From Fragilaria crotonensis (lineage: Eukaryota; Bacillariophyta; Fragilariophyceae; Fragilariales; Fragilariaceae), in contig JAKSYS010000195.1 in NCBI GenBank assembly GCA_022925895.1, positions 1 to 64,000 of the forward strand: DNA of 64,000 nucleotides, written 5' to 3'. Below the pieces are notes generated by a model. It saw nothing but the letters and a program-made list of their open reading frames with translations. It was not told the origin of the DNA and did no database searches. Of the stretch, positions 25,046 through 35,000 are shown in pieces. Made by a program: the position numbers and the translations under genes. The stretch's first letter is position 1; every line of letters begins with the position of its first letter.

Positions 25046-25587
25046 GGACATCCGGAATTCTTTCTTATTCGGTTGTAGGGTTACACAGATATATACGTAA
25101 ATAATAGTAAGTGAAATTTTATTATAATATAAAACTGCTGTATATGTTCATGTTTATGTCGGAAGAGTATTGGCTAGCGTGCGAGCCAGCATGGCATCGT
25201 GGCGAACTTATTTACGAGAAGAATTCTTCTCGTGAACTTATTCGTAGGAAGAAATCTTCTTATGAACTTATCTAGGAGAAGATTTCATCTTATCAATAAA
25301 CATTCTTGTAGAAGTCTAACTTATAAACGAGAAGGTATCTAATCGTGAACTTATCTACGAGAAGAAATCTTCTCATCAACTTATTCATGAGGAGCTTTCT
25401 AATCGTGGACTTATTTAGGAGAAGAAATTACCTCCGAGCCTGCCAAGCCCCCATTTGCAGTCATGACGTCAGCCAGCCTCCAACTAGCTACGTTCATGAA
25501 TTTAACGGTCGTGTGTTCACGTGACTCGATTTGATAGCCCTAATATCTCTCGGTAAAGTGAGGGTCAAGAAGGAATTCCGGATGTCC
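25046..25587. mobile_element. Non-autonomous inverted-repeat element, CTG target duplication
   Basis: The left end GGACATCCGGAATTCTTTCT and the right end (reverse complement GGACATCCGGAATTCCTTCT) are near-perfect inverted repeats. Both are flanked directly by CTG (25043-25045 and 25588-25590). The 542-bp element has no ORF. Its middle is an array of hairpin-forming units (25206-25437). The same element is in block B (55048-56613) with a LINE inserted, and a related element with the same type of ends and the same CTG duplication is at 53619-54214. Confidence 0.8.
25206..25437. repeat. Tandem array of about 30-bp palindromic units
   Basis: About eight degenerate units of the form GTGAACTTATNTACGAGAAG followed by AATTCTTCTC. 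Each contains a GAGAAG/CTTCTC hairpin; the clearest is GAGAAGAATTCTTCTC near 25219-25234. They lie inside the inverted-repeat element. The function is unknown; they could be binding sites for the mobilising transposase. Confidence 0.75.
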
Positions 25588-25861
25588 CTGATGACCCGTC
25601 CTGGAGTACTATGCTAGTCACCCATGAATCACGGTAACCATACGTCCCCGTACAGTGTGTCTTTTTCTTCGGAAAAATCTGATCAGAATTGATCCGAACA
25701 CCCCGGAATTGCAGTATGTATTGTACTTGTACAATACTCGAGTACTTCGGAACACACAACAGGAAGCAGCAGAAGAGCACCCACGACCCACGACCCACGA
25801 CGCATCTCTTCACTACCTGTTGATTTGTGTGTTTGAACTCGCTACGCGTTAGAGCGTCATC

Positions 25862-26788
25862 ATGCGAATCTCAGCTCGTCGGTCAGTAATGCTCTTTGCA
25901 TTCCTGCTAATGACAATTGTTTACCATGTCGCTTTCATTCGATCTGAATCTCTCATGATCAGCAGCTTCGACGATAAAGCTAAGCAGAACGATGCTGCAA
26001 CAGCGAAGGTGTCCCAACCGTTTAGTGACCTTGTGAATATGAAATTTGAAAAGAAGCACAACGACACAGTTGGAGTCTGTGTGGCAGTTCGAACGTACTT
26101 TGAGCACAGTACAGCTTTGACGACTCTGCTGTTGAGCCTACGAGAAGCGGCATCGAAAGTGCCACCGGGACGAATGTCGCTGTTTGTGTTCATTGTAGAT
26201 ACGGAGGGGCAGAAACAGAAGCAACATGCCAACTTTGTGAGTGATTCCATCTACGTGGCGCGGATGGTACATGCTCGAGAACAGCAGACGCGTGGAGAAC
26301 AGGCATCACATGATGTTTTCTTCGAGCAGACTTTGAAGGAATTCAACCACACTTGCATGACGGATTACGGGTATCAGGCAACCCAAGAAATCATTGATGT
26401 TTTGGTGGACAATGACAATTGTGATTGGATTGTCACCACGAATGGAGATAACTTGTTTGGTCCTCGTTTCTTTGAGAGGACTGGAGTTTTTGACGAGGAG
26501 TCAGTCAGCATCGTAGGAGTTGACTTTGCCACTCATCACCTTCGAGAAGCTCGCGACGGACAAATGCGCATGTACCAGCACATACCGGTAGCCATGAGCT
26601 TAGGTAATGTGGATTTGTCGTCAGTGCTGGTGAGGCGAAAGGCGCTTGCTGAGTGCCCAAACGCCAAGTTCTTTCCTAGTTGCGAGGAAGTTAAGTTCTA
26701 TCAGGATTGGGTTGTTCTTGAGATGCTGCTTGAAGATTGCAATGCCACATACCGACTGGTTCCGGAAATACTGCTGCTTCACAACTAG
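25862..26788 (+). CDS. Type II membrane protein, glycosyltransferase-like, block A copy
   Basis: A 308-residue protein starting at the first ATG (MRISARRSV). The N-terminus has Arg residues, then a hydrophobic span at about residues 9-26 (VMLFAFLLMTIVYHVAF) without a cleavage-like site, so a signal anchor with a lumenal C-terminus is likely. After a variable stem come GVCVAVRTY, MSLFVFIVDTEG and CDWIVTTNGDNLFGPRFFE. The alternating strand pattern with TNGDN in a DxD-like position resembles GT-A glycosyltransferases; that is inference. There are several NxT/S sites (for example NDT near 66 and NHT near 158). It ends LLHN. It is intact, with a paralogue at 59910-60836 that is about 88 percent identical in protein although the flanks are almost identical. 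An ACGACCC microsatellite lies just upstream (25785-25800). Confidence 0.7.
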   Translation: MRISARRSVMLFAFLLMTIVYHVAFIRSESLMISSFDDKAKQNDAATAKVSQPFSDLVNMKFEKKHNDTVGVCVAVRTYFEHSTALTTLLLSLREAASKVPPGRMSLFVFIVDTEGQKQKQHANFVSDSIYVARMVHAREQQTRGEQASHDVFFEQTLKEFNHTCMTDYGYQATQEIIDVLVDNDNCDWIVTTNGDNLFGPRFFERTGVFDEESVSIVGVDFATHHLREARDGQMRMYQHIPVAMSLGNVDLSSVLVRRKALAECPNAKFFPSCEEVKFYQDWVVLEMLLEDCNATYRLVPEILLLHN

Positions 26789-28258
26789 AAACCATATATA
26801 AATGCAGAGAACGTTTGAAATGTGCGATATGCGACTACTGTGAAACTGTGAGTTAGTTACACTCGGAGAGCTAATGCATACAGGAACTGGGTCGCTTGAC
26901 GGAGAGTTCGAATGTATATCAGAATGCTTATTGAAGACAACGTACTCTGCCACATAAGTGAAAGGCACCCCGCCTTCCCATGCGATCGAAGGATAAATCC
27001 AGTAGTCGCGCCGACTCGTCAGCTACTTCCATCGTTCCATGGTCACCACGAAATTGAAATGCATCGAAACCTTCCTCAAGCTTCGTTGGTACACCAAACA
27101 CAATGCTCATTGACATGTTCTGTGTCCAAGTGCCCAGCAGATTTGACCCTCGACCTACAAACCGCGATGAATCTCAATGTTGGACTCACATGCAACAACC
27201 TTCCGAGCGGATAGAGTTGGACCTGAGGACCTTGTGATAGTTTCACCTCGCGTCATGTGATAATGGCAGCAACAACAGCGGCTGCACTGCTACCGAAGGG
27301 CCTGCACAATACTTTGACCACGACTTGGGGGCGACGACCAGAGAGCGCAAGGTAATTCTAGAAATCAAGTATTTGTGGATGAGCGTGATCCTTTTGTTGG
27401 TGTCGACCGCAAGTTCGGCCAGGCGACTGTGTGGGAACCATAGGAAGGTGTCGCGACCGACAAGTGACACATCATTCATGGGGCTACCTCATCGTGGCAA
27501 CTCGTCCGGCGCGCGGCTACTACCGTCGCCCCAGCTATGTGCACCAACCAAGAACTTCAATGGCATCAAAGCCTTGCTCAAACTTCTCAGTACACCAAAC
27601 ACAATGCTCATTGAGGTGTTGGTGGTCCGAGTCCAATGGCTTGACTCTCGTCCAACAAACCGTGATGAATCTTAAGTGACTTGAATGAAACGAACAATCC
27701 GTCAACGTTGGAGAGCAACAAGGCTGGACCCTTAAACCGCACTCCGCAGTACCACGATGGAAGTCATATCTGTCGATTTTGATCGCGCTCGTAGCTTCGC
27801 CAATGCAGATGCGGCGTCCAAGGTGACAGAAGATTTCAGTGAAATGCGCCAAAAGAAGTCGCTAACTTTCGAAAAGCGTTCCGGTATTGTGCGCCAAACA
27901 CAATAATCATTAACACGATGTAAAATATGATCAATAACATTGAGAGCGCACTCAAATACGATTCACAGTACCGATCGTGAATGAACATGGATCAAGAATC
28001 CCAAGGTCGGCTCACGAGCACATTCCGCCCGCGGGACGTAGCCCATTGCTTCGTTTACGTGTGCTTGTTGTCCTACAACATCAACTGATGGCAATCCTAA
28101 TACCATCTCGTTGCTACTTCCCATGACAGACGACTCAATCGTTGTGTCTGGATAGTAAAATCCAGCCATCGCTCACTGATTCGGGACTGTCGGCATGCGA
28201 TGCGAGTCGAAGCACTATACATCAATGACGATGGGACATCATTTTACCCCTTCGCCGA
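26789..28258 (+). pseudogene. Remnant of the unrecognised plus-strand gene family plus spacer
   Basis: Between the membrane gene and the ankyrin stop codon lies about 1.4 kb with stop codons in every frame but clear similarity to the better copy at 45803-47383. Examples are CTGCTACCGAAGGGCCTGCA (about 27290), the GCGACGACCAGAGAGCGCAA stretch (about 27330), TGTGTGGGAACCATAGGAAG (about 27430), and the C-terminal part near 27760-27900 (GCGCCAAAAGAAGTCGC). Block B has the same remnant at 60837-62217 with 92 bp missing (27448-27540 here). No functional product is supported. The last 250 bp are the shared 3' spacer of ankyrin genes. Confidence 0.5.
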
Positions 28259-29740
28259 CTATTCGCAGCAATCTTTGGCAATTGATCTTTTATCAGTCTG
28301 ATAAACGACGCCGCCCTTGTCTCTGCTGTTCAATTCCATACCTTGCCGAAGGATCTTTGCTTCTGACTTACGGCACAGACAAGCCTTGGTGAATTCCTCG
28401 AGACAGTTCGCGATTTCAAACAATTCGCACTTGCGAGCAATATCCAACGCTGTCGATCCTGCTTTATTCCGAACACTCACATCCACCCTGTCGTCCTCCG
28501 AAAGCGCACCAACTAAATCCAGCCGGCCCCTGAGGCAAGCCCAGATAAGGGCTGTGTTGCCATGAGGACCTTGAACATTCACATCCAATTCGCCGCGTTT
28601 CAGCAGCTCGCGAACGACGTCCCATCGATCCTCTATAACAGTGGCCAGGTAAAAGGCTGAGCGACCTTTTCTGTCTCTTATATTCACGTCCATCTTCTCG
28701 ACTTTCAACAACTCGCAAACAATTGGCAAATCAAACTCAGGTCTTCGCCCACGTATTGTGGAGAATGCAGCGATGAGAGGTGTGCGTCCTTCAAAATCTC
28801 TGATGTTCGCATCCACCTCCTTGTGTTTCAATAATTTACAAACAATAGCGTATTCAATCTCAGATCTTGGCCTATATCCCGGAGAGCACCCAGCGATGAG
28901 GGGTGTGCGGCCTTCATTATCTCGGATGTTCACATTCACTTCTTCGTGCTTCAGCAACTCGCACACAATATGTAAACTAATCTCAGTCCTTGGCCCATGT
29001 CGCATGGAGCATGCAGCGATGAGAGCTGTGTGGCCAGCATAATCTTGGACATTCGGATCCACCTCCTTGTGCTTTAATAATTCACAAACGATAGCGACAT
29101 CAATCTCAGATCTTGGAGAAAGTCCCCCCCGAGCATGCAGCGATGAGTGGCGTGCTGCCTTCATCATCTTTGATGTTCACGTCCACTTCCTTGTGTGTCA
29201 TCAACTCGCACACAATACGTAAATTGATCTCAGATTTTGGCATTGATCTACCCCCACGTACCGTGGCGCATGCAGCGATGAGAGCTGTGTGGCCATAATT
29301 ATCTTGGATGTTCGTATCCAACTCCTTGTGCTTCAATAATTCGCCAAAAATAGCGAAATCAATCTCAGATCTTGGCCAAAATCCCGGGGAGCACACAACG
29401 ATGAGCGGAGTCCGGCCGCTGCAATCTTTGATGTTCACGTTCACTTCCTTGTGTTTCAACAACTCGGAAACAATCCTTAAATTCATCTCAGCTCTTTGCA
29501 TTAATCCCACGTAACATGCAGCAATGAGTGCTGTGCGGCCATCGCCATCTCTGATGTTCACATTCACCTCCTTGTGCTTCAATAATTCGCAAACAATAAG
29601 AAAACTAATCTCAGCCTTCGGCCCCAATCCCGTGGAGCATGCAGCGATGAGAGGAGTTCGTCGTTTATCATCTCGAATGTTCACATTCACATCCTTGTGT
29701 TTCAAGAACTCGCATATAGCTCTTTTTATGCATGTTTGCA
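28259..29740 (-). pseudogene. Ankyrin-repeat protein with extended repeats, 5'-truncated, block A copy
   Basis: Minus-strand ankyrin gene. The C-terminal frame (29167-28259, 302 residues) and the N-terminal frame (29876-29106) are joined by a one-base shift in a C run at 29124-29130 (seven C; six in block B). It holds about eight extended repeats of 41-44 residues, e.g. GRTPLIAACSTGLGPKAEIS followed by FLIVCELLKHKEVNVNIRD, then three normal 34-residue repeats. The usual N-terminal region (MSSL..., TSWTCLYIASG) is absent: upstream of about 29745 the DNA is the 3' spacer of the next ankyrin gene, so the 5' end was lost by deletion between tandem units. The C-terminus also differs from relatives (no RKRRRL). 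Ankyrin repeats bind proteins; the partner is unknown. Confidence 0.75.
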
Positions 29741-31733
29741 GTGATTTCAAAAGAAGCTGATGGCAATTGTTATAACATCTCGTTACTACTCGCATCATGC
29801 GTGCAGCGGGCATGCAAATCAGGATGGTTAAATCCAGCCATCGCTCATCACCAATTTGGGAATACTGGCACCCCATGCGAGTCGACGGATATACATTAAT
29901 GACGATAGAACATCACCGTACCCCTTCCTCCATCGTCCAGCCAATCTTCGGCATTTGATCTTTCATCAATATGACAAACGACGCCGCTTTCTTTCTCTGC
30001 TGTTCAATTCCACATCCTGCCGAAAGACATTTGTTTCCCACTCGCGACGCAGACAAACCTTGGTGTATTCCTCAAGACAGCGTACGATTTCAAACGATTG
30101 GCGTTTGCGAGCAATGTCCAAAGCTGTCGATCCTGCTTTATTCCGGACGCTCACATCCACCCTGTCGTCACCCAAAAGCTCACAAACCACATCCAACCGA
30201 TCCCTAAGGGTTGCCCACATAAGGGATGTGTTACCATGAGCACCTTGTACATTCACATCCACATCGCTGTGTTTCAACATCTCGACAACAATTTCCCATC
30301 GATCATGTAAACTCGCCACGTAAAAGGCTGTGCGACCTTTCTTGTCTCTAAGATTTACATCCACCCCCTCGTGTTTCAACAATTTGCAAACAACACCACG
30401 CTCCAATTCACTCCGCCCACGATCCACGGAGCACGCAAGGATGAGTGGTGTGCACCCACGGTTATCTTGGGAATTCACATCCACCTCCTTGCGTTTCAGC
30501 AACTCGCGAACGACGTCCAAATGCTTGTTGTAGCTTGCAATGGCGAGTGGTGTGCGGCCGCGCTTGTCGCGGGCATTCGTATCCACCGCCTTGTGCTTCA
30601 ACAGTGCGCGAACAATTCCCAAATAGCCCTCTTCGCTTACACTGTAGAGTGCAGTCCAGCCATACTTATCTTGGGCATTCAAATCCACCTCTTTGCGCTG
30701 CAACAACATGCGAACGATTGTCAGATGTCCATTGATACATGCAATCAGGAGTGGCGTACGGCCCTGCACATCTCTGATATTCATTTTCACCTTTTCCGAC
30801 TTGTGGCGCAACAATGCGCGAACAATTGCCGCGTGTCCACGGCCACTAGCAATGCGGAGTGCCGTGTCGGCATGCTTGTTTTGGGCATTCACATTGAGCT
30901 CCTTGCGTTGCAGCAACTTGCGAACAATGTCCAAAGCTCCATTTTCGCATGCATTAATGAGAGGTGTACGACCATAACAATCTTGGACGTTCACTTCCAC
31001 CCCCTCGTGTTTCAATAACTCACAAACAATCCCCACATGGCGAAAGCTGCATGCCGTGGTGAGTGCCGTTCTATTCTGTGCAGTTCTGATTTTCACATTC
31101 AACTCTTTACGTTTCAATAACTCGCGAACGATCTCCACATTGCCAGAAATGATTGCTGTAGTTAGTGGTGCAAAGCCTGCTGCATCTCTGATATTCACGT
31201 CCAACTCCTTGTGTTTCAATAACTCGCAAGCAATTCCCACATGTCCATTACGACTTACAACCTCGAGTGCTGTTTGGCCATTCTTATCTTGGGCATTCAA
31301 AGCAACTTCCAAATGTCCAAGGTTGCCTGCTATGATGAGTGCTGTTCGGCTTCTCGTACATCGGGCATTCACATCCACCTCTCTGAGCTTCAACAACTGG
31401 CGAACAATCCCCAAATGTCCAAGGTCGCTTGCAATAATGAGTGCTGTTTTGCCTCTTGCATCTCCGATCTTCAAATCAACCTCCTTGTGCTTCAACAACT
31501 CGCAAACAACTGGTACATGGTCATAATGCACGCCATCATGAGTGCTGTGCTACCGTGTCCACTGCTGCGGTCATTGACCGCCTTGATCAACACCTTGTGT
31601 TGTAACAACTCGCGAACCATTTCCAAGTCGCCAAGTCCGCTTGCAATGTAAAGGCATGTCCAACTACTAAGGTCACATGGATTCCAGTTCTTTACGTCAG
31701 CCTCCTGTAGAGTTGCACGACAATCGAAGTGTG

Positions 31734-32061
31734 TGTAGAAACCACAATATCAACTCGCAGTACCTACGTGCCAATCAGACAACGGTACAGTACTGTAGTC
31801 GACACTGGGAGATTAAATCGCTTGTAAATCGGAAAATTAAATTAGAATGAGACTATCACTCGTTTCCCAAGCTGGTCCGTTTACAATTGACCTTTTCGTT
31901 CACACGTGATACGTTCTCAGTCTTGCCGGCACTCAATCGTGACAGCTTCCGTTTCTCCTTAATGTCTTGTTTAGACTCCACGGTTCTCCATCCGGTATCC
32001 GTTTCGTCTCCGTTCGTCCTCTCACTATGTCCGGTCATTCCGACAGTAATATTATTCAACA
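31734..32061 (-). repeat. 3' LTR of the Copia element
   Basis: A 328-bp LTR, TGTAGAAACC...ATTATTCAACA on the plus strand. The 3' end of the pol reading frame (stop at 31856-31858) runs about 200 bp into this LTR. Confidence 0.95.
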
Positions 32062-35000
32062 CACTCCTGCAATCCTGCGATCCATCATCGTAGGTCGTAG
32101 GATTGACGTTCATGATCTCGTCACGGAACTTCATAAATTGCATCCCTTGCAAAGGTTTCGTAAAGAAGTCACCAACCATTTCGTTGGTAGGACAATGCTC
32201 AATTTTGACCTCTCCAGAGGCCACTCGATCCTTGATAAAGAAATAACGGATGTTGATATGTCGAGTTCGCTTTCCACTTGACGCCTTCCCGTTTTCGGCC
32301 AGTAGGATCGTACTTTTATTGTCCTGATAGACAATGGATTCGTTAACTGCGTATCCCTGGGCCTCCAAGAAATATCGGGTCCATAAGGCTTGTGGAAGAA
32401 TGTCGTTTACCCCAACCAGTTCGGCCTCAGTTGAACTTTTCGTATTAATCTTTTGGCGAGTGGAAGTGCCGTAGATTGCCCCCTTGCCAAGCATCATCAC
32501 GCCACCTGTATGACTTCGCATATCAGGGTGCACCGCAAACGAAGCGTCAACCCACCACTTAACGATGTTACATTCGTCAGCCTCCAAAGTCAAGGGCATT
32601 TTAACCGTGCCTCGCAGGTACATCATAGTCCTGCCCAATTTTTTGTAGTCGTCGACGTCCGGTTCTTTTTACGCGAGTACATAGAAATGCCACTGCTGTC
32701 TGTATGTCCGGCCGTGCGCGCTTGCATAGAAACAGAAGCTTGGCCACGTTGTGATGGAAAAAATCGGACAACTCGGTGTTCAGCTTTTCTGCATCATCAT
32801 TCACATCGAATAGATGCGATGATGCCGGTGACCTGACTGTTCCTGACATGTCGGCCGGCAATTCCGTTATCATGTTCTCGATGTAGTCGATCATCGTGAA
32901 CTTAACCTTGCCCTTCACGCTGAAGTCGATCGTCATTCCAAGGTATTCGTGCACCTTTCCTCTTGAGATCGTGAGCGGGGCCTCCTTTCCAAATTCAGAC
33001 TTCAGCAGCTCGATCACGTCATCAACGACCTTCGGGTCAACATGGGAGATTTTAAGGTCATCCACATGCCACAAAATGGTACACTGTTTACCATTGACAA
33101 TTTTGTTGGCGACACAGCTGTCATATGGGTTCAGAACAAATCCCCATTTGATTAGTTGCTTGCTTAGCTTTTTCCAAAACAGAAATGCGCCAGTCAGCGT
33201 GCCGTACAGCGCCTTCTCCAGTTCCACATAGAGTACCATTCGCCCGTTTTCCATCTGAATGTACTTCCGATACATTTTGGGATCAATTCGGACCATGAGC
33301 TCTGCCATCTTCCCTTCCAATTTCATGTGGACTGTTCTTTCACCTTTCATCCCGACCTGCATGAATGCAGCTGGGAGGTCAACCACCCCCACATCTCTTT
33401 CTTCTTTGGCGTCAATTGTGCACGATAGCATGACGGACTCAGTTGCGACTGTTGGTGAACTCGCCTCTTCCTTGGTTGTGTATGGTCGCTGTTTTCTGCC
33501 GTCCGCACAGCCTCTTCCTTTTACCGTGCCATCTCGTTTCTGCTTCAAAAACATCAGGTATTGTAGTGCCGCCTCGCGCTCTTCATCGGTCATCTCGTCC
33601 TTGCCCCTTGGCCTTATGACCTCACGGTCATACAGTTGCGTTAGTTCTTTAAGCACGGCGTCAACGCCGGCCTCGCCGAAAATTCGGAGCCCTTTTCGGA
33701 CGCTGTGCTGTGTCATGGCGATGGACTCGAGCGTAGCGTGTAGGTGGCCATAATCCCGCGGCTTGCGGGCCCGAAGATTATATTTCCCCAGTCTTCTTCC
33801 GTATCGCACGTCCATGAGTTCGTCAACTTGCATTGCAGGTCGCGCAGCCTCGACTTGTATTGTTGGCGCGACTGGAGCGATCTCGCCCTCTCTCGCGACT
33901 TCGTTCGCGTCCTCGTTCGCGTCTCTCGCAACTTCGTTTGCTTCTTCGTTCGCGTCTCTCGCGACTTCGTTCGCTACATCGTTCGCTTCTTCGTTTGCTT
34001 CTTCGTTAGCTTCGTCGTCTCTCGCGACTTCGTTCGCTTCTTCGTTCGCGTCTTCGTTTGTTTCTTCGTTAGCTTCGTCGTGGGCGTTTCTCGCGACCTC
34101 GTTCGCTTCTTCTTCACCGGCTTCACCAGCCTCTTCTATCGCGACATCCGGGATGTCTTCGTCGTTTGCATCCTCTTCTATCGCGACACCCGGGATGTCT
34201 TCAGCGTTCTCTTCAACGTTCTCTTCAACAATCTCATCATCCACTCCTGCGATCTGACCGTCGATCCAGTCATCATCATCGTCGTCGTCATTAGCTGGGT
34301 CGTCGTTCGGATCGAAATCATTATCATCATCATCGTCATCCTCATTCGCATCGTCGTCATCATCGGGGATTAGCACTCCTGCCCGATCGGAAAACTCAAG
34401 GGGAGTTAATTCGAGATCGCGACGCGATAGTTTGTGCACTCGATCAATAACGTCTGCGGGATTGGGAGCTCCGTCCATTGTGTGCGGTGCAAGCGCTTAC
34501 CAGTTGTAAGGCTGTAGAAATAGTGTCCCCTTGTGCGTTACCCGTTGGGCGGAGCGCAATGGCACCCGTCGTACGCGGTAGCATAGAGTTATCGTGGGGT
34601 TCATGGGTCTGGACGTAGGCGCCGAACTCGATCTTGCAATGAGTGGCGTAGTCAATCGTCGACCCCACCACGAGCTCGAGGGCTCAACACATCGGAAATG
34701 CCTCTTTGGACAGGGAAACTGTTGAGCCAGAACACGACGTAGTGTATGAGCTCGATGACGATCCTTGCGGGCAACTGTTTGAACGGCAGCATGCCGACCA
34801 CACTCCTGGATCTTTCTTTGATGGTCCGGATGTGGCGCTCTATTTCAGGCACATGTTCCTCGGCGGCCACACAATTAATGCTGATTCCCAGCTCCGCAAC
34901 GTCACCGACGAGACCGTCCTTGTCGAATTCGCCGTCCATCAATATCACCTCAATGTGAAACCCACGTTTTGCATACGTCTGGTGCACATGTGTGATGGCC

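Noticed and set aside
25206-25437. Regularly spaced repeats that could be taken for a CRISPR array
   Set aside because: The units are degenerate palindromes without unique spacers, inside a eukaryotic inverted-repeat element, with no cas genes.
26912-27214. 100-codon plus-strand frame shared by both blocks
   Set aside because: It is open by chance within the decayed family remnant; it does not align in frame with the better copy.
30371-31018. Long plus-strand frames opposite the ankyrin genes (also 39914-40558, 52326-52922)
   Set aside because: The 34-residue periodicity and codon bias of ankyrin repeats keep the opposite strand open; the translations (repeated HIHLLxFQQLANN) have no domain and mirror the ankyrin period.
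33744-34373. Plus-strand Phe/Val/Ser-rich frames that look like membrane proteins
   Set aside because: They are the antisense of the acidic low-complexity repeat in Copia pol.
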